Below are positions 1-10,900 of a stretch of 64,000 nucleotides of DNA, piece by piece. The DNA is from Ignavibacteria bacterium. Lineage in GTDB: Bacteria > Bacteroidota > Ignavibacteria > Kapaibacteriales > UBA961. The stretch covers positions 62,001 to 126,000 of the forward strand of contig JADJXV010000006.1 of assembly GCA_016720145.1 (NCBI GenBank). Direction: 5' to 3'. The notes under the pieces are model-generated. The model saw nothing but the letters and a program-made list of their open reading frames with translations. It had not been told where the DNA came from and searched no databases. Numbering within the stretch: the first letter of the stretch is position 1; each line of letters starts with the position of its first letter. The translations under genes and the position numbers were made by a program.

Positions 1-96
1 GATTAAAAATTTCTATTGATTATAGCGTTTTATATAGAGTTCAATTAATCGATTCCTTCGAATTTTGAATTCTATCGTTTCAGGGTTTTAATAATA

Positions 97-136
97 TCAA
101 AAAAAAAACCCTAAACGATTGCTCATTCAGGGTTTT
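97..136 (-). terminator. Rho-independent terminator
   Basis: Read on the minus strand, an 11-bp stem (AAAACCCTGAA pairing with TTTAGGGTTTT, one G-U pair) with a 10-nt loop is followed by a run of about nine T. It lies just past the stop of the 158-700 gene and would end the leftward sigma-factor transcript. A second partial copy of the right arm lies at 76-90. Confidence 0.75.
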
Positions 137-157
137 TGGCGGAGAAAGGTGAGTTGG

Positions 158-700
158 TTAGAAATCTGGTTCTGTATCGTGTGACTTTTGAGTAGGATTA
201 CCAGGAATTGGTAGCTTGCTGCTGTCTTGATTGATAGAATTTCCTTTGGATTTGCCCGTTTTTTTGAATGAATCATATCGAGTATCAAGCTCTACTCTAA
301 CCGGTGAAAGATCCATTTCTTCAGCATTGTTATTCTGTAACAAAGGAGCTTTGTACGTTTCGCCCAATTGATGGCTGACTGTATAAATACTTATTGAACT
401 TAGAGTTACAAGTGCTACTACACCAATGACTGCTGCAGTCCTTGTTTTGAGTGCGGACACAATTTTTTCCAAACTTTGTGGTGGAAGAGGATTGGATTCG
501 GCTGAAATTCTGCGCATAACTTCATCTTCAAAATTATCGGGCGCAGTGACGGTAGAAGATGTGAGGAGAATTTTTGTCACCACATTCTGTTCAAAACTAT
601 CAGTCATGTCTCCTGACCCTTTTGGGGATGTGACATATTGCCTGAGTTTTGCCCATTCTTCCGTTGGCATCTGTTCTTCGTTATCTAAAGGTGTTTTCAT
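158..700 (-). CDS. Putative anti-sigma-like single-pass membrane protein
   Basis: This 180-residue protein has a charged N-terminal cytoplasmic half, one clear membrane segment at about residues 88-109, and a polar, low-complexity C-terminal tail of about 70 residues. No family could be named from sequence. It starts 64 bp after the ECF sigma factor gene in the same direction, and the layout (cytoplasmic N-domain, one TM, periplasmic tail, encoded just after an ECF sigma gene) is that of an anti-sigma factor. No zinc-binding HxxxCxxC motif is visible, so it would not be a ZAS-type anti-sigma. The function is inferred from context only. Confidence 0.55.
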   Translation of the reverse strand: MKTPLDNEEQMPTEEWAKLRQYVTSPKGSGDMTDSFEQNVVTKILLTSSTVTAPDNFEDEVMRRISAESNPLPPQSLEKIVSALKTRTAAVIGVVALVTLSSISIYTVSHQLGETYKAPLLQNNNAEEMDLSPVRVELDTRYDSFKKTGKSKGNSINQDSSKLPIPGNPTQKSHDTEPDF

Positions 701-764
701 TTTTCTAATTAAAAAGTAAAATCTATGGTCATATTGTAATGATTGTGTTAACTACTAAAATTAA

Positions 765-1421
765 TTAATTACCATCATCCTGCTTTGTAAATATCTGGAA
801 ATAATCGTTGTAAATATCCCGTAAATGCTCTTGTAATTGCTTCCGACCTCTGTTTATTCTTGACTTCACCGTACCCAGCTCAAGTGATGTAATTTCTGCG
901 ATTTGCTCATAACTGCAATCTTGTAAATCTCGAAGCACAATCAATTCTCTATTTGTCGGTGATACTTTCATTAATGCAATCTGCACTCGTTTTGCAATCT
1001 CAGATTGGTCGGCTTTTTCGTCGGGCAGATAATCTATATCGGGAATATCCCATGCATGATCTTCATTTTCATTATTGCCACTACGTTCGATTGATACTGA
1101 ATTTCTACGCCAATATCGCTTAAGCTCTGTTTTTGATAAATTTGCAGTAATCGTATAAAGCCAAGTAGTAAATTTTATCGTATGTCCAAAATTATTCTTG
1201 TATTTATACACTCTCACAAATACTTCCTGACCTACATCCACCGCATCGTCGTAATTTCCTAAGTATCGATACGCATAATTGACGACTTGATCCTTGTATC
1301 TCCGCATCAACAATGTAAAAGCGACATCTGAACCGTTCTGAAATTCGAGCATTAATGCTTCATCCGACATTACGTTTAATCGTTTTTGTTCTGCTTTACT
1401 ATTCGTTTGACTTTGGCTCAT
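765..1421 (-). CDS. ECF-type RNA polymerase sigma factor (sigma-70 family)
   Basis: This is an extracytoplasmic-function sigma factor that directs RNA polymerase to a stress or envelope regulon. Region 2 is visible in the first half (AFTLLMRRYKDQVVNYAYRY, then DAVDVGQEVFVRVYK and TWLYTITANLSKTELKR). Region 4 with its helix-turn-helix is near the end (LIVLRDLQDCSYEQIAEI, LGTVKSRINRGRKQLQEHL). The ATG at 1421 was chosen; an in-frame GTG at 1466 would add 15 residues and an ATG at 1370 would shorten it. It lies 67 bp from radA upstream and 64 bp from the probable anti-sigma gene downstream, so it is probably part of one leftward transcript. Confidence 0.9.
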   Translation of the reverse strand: MSQSQTNSKAEQKRLNVMSDEALMLEFQNGSDVAFTLLMRRYKDQVVNYAYRYLGNYDDAVDVGQEVFVRVYKYKNNFGHTIKFTTWLYTITANLSKTELKRYWRRNSVSIERSGNNENEDHAWDIPDIDYLPDEKADQSEIAKRVQIALMKVSPTNRELIVLRDLQDCSYEQIAEITSLELGTVKSRINRGRKQLQEHLRDIYNDYFQIFTKQDDGN

Positions 1422-1488
1422 GGTATTTTGTTCCACTATGTGAGAAAATAATTTCCGGTTATTCACTCAATAAATTCATAACTTTAAT

Positions 1489-2838
1489 TTATGCAATAAG
1501 TTGTGCAAGTGCTAAAGAAATCCTTTCAACCGGCACTAGTTTCACTTCAAATCCTTTTGGTAACTTCAATGCATTCGACTTGGGTAGCATTACACTTGCA
1601 AATCCTAACTTTTGAATCTCCGCTACTCGTTGCTCTATTGCTGACACGGGTCTTACTTCTCCGGTGAGACCGACTTCTCCGATAATTACCATGCTTGAGT
1701 CGAGTGGATTGTCACGAAGCGAACTCACTAATGCTGCTGCTACTCCTAAATCCACACCCGGGTCGTCGAGTGATACGCCGCCGGCTACATTTACAAACAC
1801 ATCATACTCTCCAAACTTCAATCCCAATCTTTTTTCTAAGACCGCAAGTATCATTTGTAGTCTTCTGAGGTCGAATCCAGTCGGTGTTCGTTGGGGAACA
1901 TTATAATTTGTCGGAGTTACTAATGCTTGGACTTCGAGTAGTAGCGGTCTTGTTCCCTCTATCGTCGAAATAATTGCTGTTCCCGAGTCCTGCTGATTCC
2001 GTTCAGCCAGAAATATCTCCGACGGATTGGGTACTTCGCGGAGCCCTTCTTCGGCCATTTCGAAGATTCCAATTTCATTAGTAGAACCATATCGATTTTT
2101 AATAGCCCGCAGAATTCTATAGGAATACGTCTTTTCTCCTTCAAATTGCAACACAGTATCTACCATGTGTTCGAGTACTTTAGGTCCGGCAATCATACCT
2201 TCTTTGGTCACATGACCTACAACAAATATTGCCGTACCGGATTTCTTGGCAGCTTTCATCAGCATGGCAGCACATTCGCGCACTTGTGATACGCTGCCGG
2301 CGGTCGATTCGATCAAATCAGAATGAACAGTTTGGATAGAATCGACAATTACAACTTTTGCCCGACTTGTTGTAATCGCAGAAAGTATGGTATCAATTCC
2401 CGTCTCAGCCATTAGTCGAAGAGAGTCCGGTATTCCGAGTAATCGTCCAGCCCGTTGCTTTATCTGATGCAACGACTCTTCACCGGTGATGTAAAGCGGC
2501 TGTGAAGATTCTAAATATGCACACATTTGGAGCATGAGAGTTGACTTTCCGATACCGGGATCACCACCTACCAAGATAAGCGAACCAGGTGTAATTCCAC
2601 CTCCAAGCACTCGGTCGAGTTCATTGATTCCTGTCTGAATTCGTTGAGTAGATTGTGTATCTACTTCACCGAGAGTAATAATACCTGCGGCTGCTTTAGC
2701 ACTCGATTTTTTAGTAGTTCCACGTTCGGATACTTCTTCAACGATACTTTCCCACGTCCCGCATACATGGCATCGACCAGCCCAGCCGGAGGAGACTGCG
2801 CCACAGGATTGGCATACATAATTGCTTCTTGATTTCAT
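1489..2838 (-). CDS. radA: DNA repair protein RadA
   Basis: RadA is a RecA-like branch-migration ATPase in recombinational repair. The order of parts is textbook: an N-terminal four-cysteine zinc finger (CQSCG at residue 9, CHVCG about 13 residues on), a RecA core with Walker A GGDPGIGKST near residue 91 and Walker B VVIVDSIQ, and a C-terminal Lon-protease-like domain (DVFVNVAGGVSLDDPGVDLG). The RadA signature usually written KNRFG reads KNRYG here. Length 449 matches the family. It sits 36 bp after a glycosyltransferase gene and before the sigma factor gene. Confidence 0.97.
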   Translation of the reverse strand: MKSRSNYVCQSCGAVSSGWAGRCHVCGTWESIVEEVSERGTTKKSSAKAAAGIITLGEVDTQSTQRIQTGINELDRVLGGGITPGSLILVGGDPGIGKSTLMLQMCAYLESSQPLYITGEESLHQIKQRAGRLLGIPDSLRLMAETGIDTILSAITTSRAKVVIVDSIQTVHSDLIESTAGSVSQVRECAAMLMKAAKKSGTAIFVVGHVTKEGMIAGPKVLEHMVDTVLQFEGEKTYSYRILRAIKNRYGSTNEIGIFEMAEEGLREVPNPSEIFLAERNQQDSGTAIISTIEGTRPLLLEVQALVTPTNYNVPQRTPTGFDLRRLQMILAVLEKRLGLKFGEYDVFVNVAGGVSLDDPGVDLGVAAALVSSLRDNPLDSSMVIIGEVGLTGEVRPVSAIEQRVAEIQKLGFASVMLPKSNALKLPKGFEVKLVPVERISLALAQLIA

Positions 2839-2874
2839 AGTGAATATTTCATTGTGAATTGTTGTGTAATTCGT

Positions 2875-3849
2875 TTAAAATTTAGTAATTGGTGACTTTT
2901 TAATTGATTGTTGGATCAAAGTACGAATATCTTTCAAAGTCATCGTACTTTGATGTATTTGCTGTAATTCCTGAATTCTTTTTCTTGACTTGTTACATTG
3001 AGAAATTGTTTTGATAAATGCAAAATATGCCAAAACATATACACTATGAAACATCAAGGCTCGAAGCATTGTCTTGAGAGACATCACCAGCAGAAAAACA
3101 ACTCGTTCGAGCATTTCTAAATGTATATAATGTATGTACATTTTATTCCGTTTGGTGATAATCTTGACTTTTCTTGGCTTTTCTCTTTTTATTGTAGCCG
3201 ACACCGGATGCCTGCATACCGCCGTGTCGTCGTAGTAGCATTTATAGCCAATTTTCCATGCTCGAAGACTAAGATCGACATCCTCTGCATAATAGGGATT
3301 GTATAATTCATCAAAACCGCCGAGTTCGAGTAGTTTTTTTCTGTCGAATAGTGCGTTTGCTCCACTTAAAAACAAAGTGTAAAGTGTTGATTGTGTTTTA
3401 CTTCGGTAATTAAGTGTTGCACCGATATGTCCAAAAGTATAATCCGGGTACTTAGCACCATCTTGTACTTCATCAGAATTGAGTCCGATAATCCGACTCA
3501 TCACACCGAAAGTATCAGGATTATCAAAATATTGCATAAGTGGGATAAAATATCCGTCGGTGAGCTCTACATCAGTGTTGAGTAATAGAACCAACTCTTT
3601 ACTACTTGCGAAGATACCGCTATTGCTGTTCCCGCCGAACCCGGAATTGACCAAATGTGGAATTACCAGTATTTGAGGATACTGCGTTTGTAAAAATTCT
3701 ATTGAAGTATCCGTTGAAACATCATCCGGAATGATTATTTCATAATCCGTGACACCTGATGTGGAGAGCGCGAGATAGACAAACGGTAAGTTCCGCTCCA
3801 GTAATTCTCTTCCATTGTAATTAGGTATGACTACCGATATGCTTTTCAT
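2875..3849 (-). CDS. Family 2 glycosyltransferase
   Basis: This 324-residue GT-A enzyme probably transfers a sugar during surface polysaccharide synthesis. The start ISVVIPNYNGRELLE, the DDVSTDTS loop and the DXD-like LLLNTDVEL at about residue 90 define GT2. YAEDVDLSLRAWKIGYK is the usual acceptor-side ED motif. The C-terminal 80 residues include a hydrophobic stretch (VVFLLVMSLKTMLRALMF, then VYVLAYFAFI) that may anchor it in the inner membrane, as in rhamnosyltransferase-like GT2 proteins. It is 24 bp downstream of the methyltransferase gene. The sugar is unknown. Confidence 0.92.
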   Translation of the reverse strand: MKSISVVIPNYNGRELLERNLPFVYLALSTSGVTDYEIIIPDDVSTDTSIEFLQTQYPQILVIPHLVNSGFGGNSNSGIFASSKELVLLLNTDVELTDGYFIPLMQYFDNPDTFGVMSRIIGLNSDEVQDGAKYPDYTFGHIGATLNYRSKTQSTLYTLFLSGANALFDRKKLLELGGFDELYNPYYAEDVDLSLRAWKIGYKCYYDDTAVCRHPVSATIKREKPRKVKIITKRNKMYIHYIHLEMLERVVFLLVMSLKTMLRALMFHSVYVLAYFAFIKTISQCNKSRKRIQELQQIHQSTMTLKDIRTLIQQSIKKSPITKF

Positions 3850-3873
3850 ATATGCGGGTCGGATATGTAAAAA

Positions 3874-4650
3874 CTACTTCCAAATAAAGCTTCGAATACG
3901 GAAGAATCGAAGTACTTTATTGATAATTTTAATGAAATTTCTTGAAAGCTTGTAGGTAGCTCGTTGGAAAGTAGTTTGAGGGGATTGCATATCCTGAACA
4001 CTTGGTGTACCTGTCTTTTCTGTATAGGGCTTAGTTCTCGATTTTTTTTCAATTACAAGCATGCTGTCGTAATAATGAATTGAATTAACTTGATTTGTAA
4101 AGTCAGTAACTGTCAAACGCTTTTGCTCAGAGTGATGAGCATTGAGAGCATCGATAAAATTTTTACTGTATTCAATAAAAGTACCTGTGCGCTTGTGCCC
4201 ACCGCCATCTTTGAGCCAATAGGAAGTATGTAAATCTTCACAGAGATACACTCCGTCATCGGATACATGGTCAAACAATTCTTCAAAACTCACTATTTGC
4301 TGTTGCATCGTATGACCGCCATCGTCAATTAGAATATCAATTTTGGGTATTGATGCCTTGATTGATTTGAGGAATTTTCGATCCGACTGTGAACCGGTAA
4401 AAATCGTAATATTCTCTTCTTCCAATTGCTTACACTGTGGGTTATTATCAATTCCGTAAATTTTAGCTTGTGGACCGAAGTAATCTTTCCACATTTGCAA
4501 GCTCCCACCCTGATACACTCCAATCTCGAGTATCACAATTTCCCGATGTCTGAAACGCGAAAAATGGCGTTCGTAAATATCAAAATAATGTACCCACTTA
4601 TCAATAAGCCGCTTATCATTCTGTCGAAAATATCGTTCTAAATCATTCAT
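3874..4650 (-). CDS. Class I SAM-dependent methyltransferase, sugar/macrolide O-methyltransferase-like
   Basis: The protein (258 residues) has a Rossmann core with the SAM-binding strand ILEIGVYQGGSLQMW near residue 42, the acidic strand IYGIDNNPQ, and the metal/catalytic strand ILIDDGGHTMQQQ. These resemble demethylmacrocin-type O-methyltransferases and cephalosporin hydroxylase-like enzymes. DIYERHFSRFRHREIVILEIGV is typical of their N-terminus. The basic C-terminal 40 residues are outside the domain. Being first in a transcript with a GT2 gene, it may methylate a glycan. The substrate is not known. Confidence 0.85.
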   Translation of the reverse strand: MNDLERYFRQNDKRLIDKWVHYFDIYERHFSRFRHREIVILEIGVYQGGSLQMWKDYFGPQAKIYGIDNNPQCKQLEEENITIFTGSQSDRKFLKSIKASIPKIDILIDDGGHTMQQQIVSFEELFDHVSDDGVYLCEDLHTSYWLKDGGGHKRTGTFIEYSKNFIDALNAHHSEQKRLTVTDFTNQVNSIHYYDSMLVIEKKSRTKPYTEKTGTPSVQDMQSPQTTFQRATYKLSRNFIKIINKVLRFFRIRSFIWK

Positions 4651-4978
4651 TATTATTCTATTTCATTATATGTAGTACGAATAGTAGTATATTCATTTGT
4701 AGCTATCACTATTGAAAATATCAAGGTTATATTAATTTTCAACCATAAATATTGTCTTGACATCACATTCACTTCACGTATCAAACCCCATAAACTGCAA
4801 TTTACCACTCAGCTTCCAAATCTGCTTCATAATAATTTTGGATTATCTACTCACTGATAAAGTAATAACCATGAGGGTGTGCTTCATGATTGGAATTCAT
4901 GTTTCGAATTGGTAATGCGAGCGTAACATTTACGTAACGTTGCCACGGTAATTTTGGACATACAATTTGTCCAATCTC
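4651..4978. other. Divergent intergenic region between methyltransferase and TonB receptor genes
   Basis: This AT-rich stretch separates the leftward methyltransferase gene from the rightward TonB receptor gene, so it should hold both promoters. No confident promoter pair could be placed. A small inverted repeat (TGGACA and TGTCCA, 7-nt spacer) lies at 4955-4973, immediately before the chosen ATG, and could affect translation initiation or bind a regulator. No gene or RNA was recognised. Confidence 0.4.
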
Positions 4979-7864
4979 ATGAAATACTCTATGAAACGAT
5001 TTGCGACTGCTCCCCTTTTCTTTCTCGCTTTCTTAATCATATCATCGACCTCAATTGTAGCACAAACTCCCACCGGTATTATTACAGGAAAAGTCACCGA
5101 CGGAGAAGCAAATGAAGCTCTTCGTGGAGCATCGGTGCTCGTCGTGGGCACGAAAAAAGGGGCGTATTCTGATGTCAAGGGTAAATTCACCATCAAAGGT
5201 GTTCCCGTCGGAACATACTCACTACGCATAAGTTACGTCGGCATGAAGATGAAAACGGTCGATAATATCATCGTTACAAGCGGCGAAACAGTGACCTCGA
5301 ATATCGTGCTAATGGCAGATACTAAGAAAACCCAAGTAGTAGTCATCGAAACCCGCCGGCTGAACGATAATCAGGCAGCAGTACTGAATCAACGTAAAAA
5401 TGCAGCTCAAGTAAGTGACGGTGTGAGTGAAGAGGAAATCGCCAAGCTCCCGGATGCTGATGCAGGTCAAGCACTTAAGCGTGTATCAGGAATTACACTT
5501 GTTGGGGATAAATTTGTGTATGTGCGTGGGGTAAGCGATAGATATAATTATACTGTACTTAATGGCGCATCACTCGCCACGACCGAACCGGACAAAAAAT
5601 CATTTGCCTTTGATATGTTCCCGTCGGAATTCCTTCAAAGTGCTAATGTTACGAAGTCGTTTACACCTGATTTACCCGGGAATTTTGCAGGTGGGCTTGT
5701 TCAGTTAACCACTGTTGACTTCCCGAGTGGCTTCTCACTTAAAGCAAGTACTTCCACAACGATAAATTCAAATGTTACCTTCAAAGACCAAGCTTTCCAA
5801 TCCTCACCCAATGGCTCCTCCGACTGGCTCGCTACTGACGATGGCACACGTGCTCTCCCATCAAATGCACCGGCAAGTAGAGAAGAAGTTAATCAGTTAC
5901 TCCGTGATGCAAAAAATTTCAACGATCCGGAAACACAGACTTCTGCGCAAATGAAACTCCAAGATTTCGCCCGCAGCTTAAAGAGCAGTAACTGGAAAAA
6001 TGAATCGATTTCCGCAATGCCAAATACAGGTTTCGGTCTCTCATACAGCAATATTTTTAATGTAGCCGATAATGACCTTGGCGTGATAGGCTCACTTACC
6101 TATAGCAATAGTTATGCAATCACCGTCGGGACAGAATCTCCCGTACAAGCAGGCACGACAAACGAAGACCGCTATCGACAAGTACAAGCACCACAAACGT
6201 CAACTCGTGCTGTCAATGTAGGTGGACTCGTGAATCTCGCCTATAAAATCGGTACAACTACCTCCATCAGCATCAAAAATCTCTATAATCGATCAAGCGA
6301 TGATGAGAGCGTTCTATCATCCGGCAAAGACATTCCACAGGGAATTGATACAAAATTTTATACCTATCAGTATGTACAAAAATCGCTTTATTCAGGATCA
6401 ATCAGCGGTGAACATACTCTCCCATGGGAAAACATGCTCTTCGATTGGAGAATGGGTCTTTCTACGTCTGAACGTGACGAGCCGGACTTTCGTCGCTTGC
6501 GCTACTCACGTCAAAGTACGGATACATCATTACCATTCATGGCTGATATTTCTCAGACACCACAGGGTGATGGCACGCTTGCAGGTCGGTTTTTCTCAAA
6601 TCTCCACGATAAAATTGTCAATGGTGCCGGTAATGTGATGATTCCACTCGGTAATGAAATGAAGCTAAAGGTCGGCGGGTCGAGCGACTACCGTACGCGG
6701 ACATTCTCGGCTCGATCTTTTACGATAAATCAACAAAATGGATTTGCCGATAGTATTGATTTTACACTCGCTCCCGACAAACTACTAATTGATGATAATT
6801 TCCGTGTTGGTCAGCTTGGTATTTCCGAAGATTCAAAAAAAAGTGACTCGTATGACGGCACCGAATCTCTAGTCGCCGGTTATGCGATGATTGATATGCC
6901 TTTTGAAATCGGTAGTGAGAATTTCCGATTTATTGGCGGCGTACGAGGCGAAGACAATGTCATTAATCTCAATAGCTTTGGTCTCGCCGGCGATACGATC
7001 AATGTAAAGTACGGTACATTTGATATACTTCCATCGATTAATTTTCTGTACAAAGCGACTGCTTCGACCAATATTAGATTGTCAGCAAGCCAGACTCTCA
7101 CACGCCCTACTTTCCGTGAAATCGCTCCGTTTGCGTTTTATGATTTCCGCAGTTTGTTTACCGTGACCGGTAATCCTCAGCTCAAGCGAACGTTGATTCA
7201 AAACTACGATATCCGCCTTGAGACATTCCCCAATCCAAGCGAAGTACTTTCGATTGGTGCATTCTATAAGTCGTTTAAAAATCCAATCGAAGAGTCAATT
7301 CAGCCCACAGCAAGTGAATGGGTAAAATCTTTCTCTAATGGCGAAAGCCGAGACTCTACCGGCAAAGTAATCAGCGATGGACTAGCACATAATTTCGGGG
7401 TAGAACTCGAAGCAAGGAAAAGTCTGAGTTTTCTTGGTGGGTATTTCTCAAATATTCTACTGAGCTTCAACTACGCTATTATCCGTTCGGAAATCACCGT
7501 AATGTACGGCAAATTACAAGACACCCGTTCGATGTGGGGACAGTCGCCATATACGCTCAATTTTGGACTCTTCTTTGTCGAACCCGAGTATAAGACAGCT
7601 ATCAATGTAGCTTTTAATCGCTTTGGTCGCAGAATAGTTCAAGTAGGCGCTGTTGGATTTTTGAAAGATCCACATGTCTATGAAGAACCTCGAAACGTCA
7701 TCGATTTTTCTATTATTCAACCCATCGCCGATGCATTTGAAGTCAAATTTGCAGCACGCGATATCCTCAACGAAAATTACACACGAACTACCGACGGAGT
7801 CACCAGCAGCACTGCCATCAAAGGGGCGAGTTACAATCTCGGCATCAGCTTTAGATTCAAGTAA
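4979..7864 (+). CDS. TonB-dependent outer-membrane receptor with carboxypeptidase-regulatory-like domain
   Basis: This outer-membrane active importer is driven by TonB-ExbBD. From the ATG at 4979 the protein has 961 residues: a signal peptide ending near IVA-Q (residue 28), a CarboxypepD_reg-like beta sandwich (about 34-105, GKVTDGEANEALRGASV), a plug (about 130-260, KLPDADAGQALKRVSGITLV) and a 22-strand-type barrel ending in an aromatic C-terminus (LGISFRFK). An in-frame TTG at 4967 and ATG at 4991 are other possible starts. No SusD gene follows; the partner is the secreted beta-helix protein 61 bp downstream. The substrate cannot be read from sequence. Confidence 0.93.
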   Translation: MKYSMKRFATAPLFFLAFLIISSTSIVAQTPTGIITGKVTDGEANEALRGASVLVVGTKKGAYSDVKGKFTIKGVPVGTYSLRISYVGMKMKTVDNIIVTSGETVTSNIVLMADTKKTQVVVIETRRLNDNQAAVLNQRKNAAQVSDGVSEEEIAKLPDADAGQALKRVSGITLVGDKFVYVRGVSDRYNYTVLNGASLATTEPDKKSFAFDMFPSEFLQSANVTKSFTPDLPGNFAGGLVQLTTVDFPSGFSLKASTSTTINSNVTFKDQAFQSSPNGSSDWLATDDGTRALPSNAPASREEVNQLLRDAKNFNDPETQTSAQMKLQDFARSLKSSNWKNESISAMPNTGFGLSYSNIFNVADNDLGVIGSLTYSNSYAITVGTESPVQAGTTNEDRYRQVQAPQTSTRAVNVGGLVNLAYKIGTTTSISIKNLYNRSSDDESVLSSGKDIPQGIDTKFYTYQYVQKSLYSGSISGEHTLPWENMLFDWRMGLSTSERDEPDFRRLRYSRQSTDTSLPFMADISQTPQGDGTLAGRFFSNLHDKIVNGAGNVMIPLGNEMKLKVGGSSDYRTRTFSARSFTINQQNGFADSIDFTLAPDKLLIDDNFRVGQLGISEDSKKSDSYDGTESLVAGYAMIDMPFEIGSENFRFIGGVRGEDNVINLNSFGLAGDTINVKYGTFDILPSINFLYKATASTNIRLSASQTLTRPTFREIAPFAFYDFRSLFTVTGNPQLKRTLIQNYDIRLETFPNPSEVLSIGAFYKSFKNPIEESIQPTASEWVKSFSNGESRDSTGKVISDGLAHNFGVELEARKSLSFLGGYFSNILLSFNYAIIRSEITVMYGKLQDTRSMWGQSPYTLNFGLFFVEPEYKTAINVAFNRFGRRIVQVGAVGFLKDPHVYEEPRNVIDFSIIQPIADAFEVKFAARDILNENYTRTTDGVTSSTAIKGASYNLGISFRFK

Positions 7865-7925
7865 TCATCTACAGTACTTATCTTCATTACGGCTATTATT
7901 TTTTAATTATTTAAAGGTTTTCTTT

Positions 7926-10900
7926 ATGAGAAAAGCGATTCTTATTCTTGCGGCTATACTATTTGCCGGTGTCAGCGCTACTGCTGCTCCCACAAATATT
8001 CGAATTATATCTCCCGGTAATGTTGCCGGTGGTCAGTATCGAGCAGGCAACTCTTATGATATTCTCTATGATACGGTAGGTACATTCCGTTCACGATTCC
8101 GATTTCAATTTGGAACATCTAGTACCGGTCCATGGACAGACCTCGTCGGTGCAACGAATGTTATTGACAGTAATGCAAGTAGCTCCATCCGAAGAGGACA
8201 ATTTCTTGGTGGTTTCCGCGCACCATCTGTTCCGACTACTACAGGCTATATCCGGATGGTACTCTTGAATTCTGACGGTACTCTCAATGAAGCAGTCACA
8301 GATGTCAATGATTTTCCATTTACTGTTGTACGCCCACCTGCATCTAAAATCGACTCCGTACTTAAGGGGTCAATTACAGGTAATATCACGTTATCTAGGT
8401 ACAAAATATATGGGTTATCCGGTTATGTACACGTAATGTCTGGTGGTAGTATTACTATCGAACCAGGTACAATCATCTTTGGTGATTCTGTTGGTGTGAA
8501 TTCAGCATTAATTATCAATCGTGGCGCTCAAATTATTGCAAACGGCAGAGCCGATGCACCAATAGTATTTACAAGTATCGCTCCAGCCGGACAACGAGCT
8601 GCAGGAGATTGGGGTGGACTTATAATTTGCGGTCGTGCGCCGATTAATAATCCCGGTGGTGAGGCAATTTTAGAAGGTGGTTTTGATGCAAATGATAAAA
8701 CCCGTTGGTTTTATGGCGGAAATAATGCTAACGACAATTCGGGTATTCTCCGATATGTACGTGTAGAATTTGGAGGTATCGCTCTTCAGCCAAATCAAGA
8801 ATTAAATGGTATAACTCTTGGTGGTGTCGGTCGTGGGACTACCTTTGAACATGTACAAAGCAGCTATGCAAATGACGACGCTTTTGAATGGTTCGGTGGT
8901 ACACTTGATGGTAGATATCTAATTTCAAACGGAGCTCTCGATGATGACTTCGATGCCGATAATGGATTTAGCGGTCGTGTTCAATTTGCTGTCTCACAAC
9001 GATATGCTAATCGTGCCGATCAATCCACAAGTCAGTGTTTTGAGACTGATAACGATGCAACAGCTACCTTCAATCAACCCTACACCCGGGCTATTTTCTC
9101 CAATGTGACATCTATTGGTCCCCTTTCGAATGTCGCAAACACTCCAAATTCACGATTTGGCGCAGCAGCGCAGATTCGTAGAAATTCCCGATTATCTATT
9201 TTCAATTCCATCTTTCTCGGATGGCCACGTGGACTTGAAATCGCGCAACGAGCGACAATGGATGCAGCTTTCAACGACTCACTTCAAGTTAGAAATTCCG
9301 GTTGGTTTGGTATCAAATCAACATTTCTAAATTTCGCCGGTGGGACACCACCAGGCGCAATGACCGTTGATTGGATCAAAGGAGGTTCGTTAGAAAATAC
9401 AATCGATGCTACTTCACCTGATGCTGCTATGCTTGAGAATCCATTCCATGAAACATTATTCAATCCACTTCCAAAGACAGGATCACCCGTACTAACTGGA
9501 GCCGGGTTCATAAAAAATAACGAAGCAGTCAATATCGATGATTCTTATTTTGAAAAAGTAACATATCGAGGTGCATTCGGTGCCAAACGATGGGACATAC
9601 CGTGGGCAAATTATGACCCTATTAATACAGTGTATGTTGCAGGTGGACCAACATCGATGAACGGTAACATCAAAATCACCTATCCTAATGGTGGTGAGTC
9701 GTTTACAGGAAATTCAATCCAAGATATCAAATACGATACCAGCAGTACATTCGGACTAAAATTTAAATTCCAATTCGGTAATTCACCAAGCGGACCGTGG
9801 GCTGATCAAATGAGTAATGTCTCAGATGCTACTGCTCGCGGAATAGTAAAGGGTGGATTCAACGTACCAAATTCACCAACAACCACCGGATACATTCGCA
9901 TCGTATTGCTCAATCCTGACGGAACGGTCAATGAAAATGTCGCCGATGTCAGCGATGCACCATTCACCATCACAGCCGGTGTATCGAGAATTGTAAAACT
10001 CCTCTCCCCGGGCAAAGCAGCAGGTGAAAAATATCGTGCAGGAAATTCGTATGACATCTCGTATGATACCACCGGTAATTTCCGCCAACGTTTCCGCTTT
10101 GAATTCGGTACTTCACCTACAGGTCCTTGGACTGTCCTTCCCGGTGCAAGCAATATCATCGACAGCAATGCAAGCGGAACTGTGAGACGTGGATTATTCA
10201 TCGGTGGCTTTAGAGTACCATCACTTGCAACTACTACCGGCTATATCCGCATGGTTCAAAATAGTGATACAACTCAGCAGAGCGTATCGACGAATCCTTT
10301 TGAAATCGTGAAGCCAACAGCTTCAAAAGTAGATTCTGTACTTAAAGATGCTATTACCGCTACTGTTACGCTTTCAAATACAAAGATTTACGGACTCAAA
10401 GGTTATGTCCATGTGATGTCAGGTGGCGTATTAAATATCCAACCGGGCACGATAGTACTCGGTGATGAAGTCGGCGTGAATTCAGCTCTTATCGTTAATC
10501 GCGGCGCTAAAATCAACGCGATCGGTACTCCTACCCTTCCGATTATCTTCACAAGCAGTGCACCTCCGGGTCAACGCGGTGCAGGTGATTGGGGCGGACT
10601 CATTATTCTAGGTAAAGCAAAGATCAACAATCCCGGCGGCGAAGCAATTATGGAAGGTGGATTCGACGCAAATGACAAAACACGCTGGTTCTACGGTGGT
10701 ACGGATGACGATGATAACTCCGGCACAATCAAGTATGTACGTGTAGAATTTGGTGGAATTGCCCTCCAACCTAACCAAGAGCTCAATGGTATCACAATGG
10801 GTGGTGTAGGTCGTGGAACTTCTATTGATTATGTCCAAGCAAGCTACTCCAATGACGATGGTATTGAATGGTTCGGCGGCTCAGTGAATGCAAAGCACTT

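Noticed and set aside
7674..7925. N-terminal 84-residue extension of the beta-helix protein overlapping the TonB receptor gene
   Set aside because: The segment is the receptor gene read in another frame; a clear signal peptide starts at the ATG at 7926.
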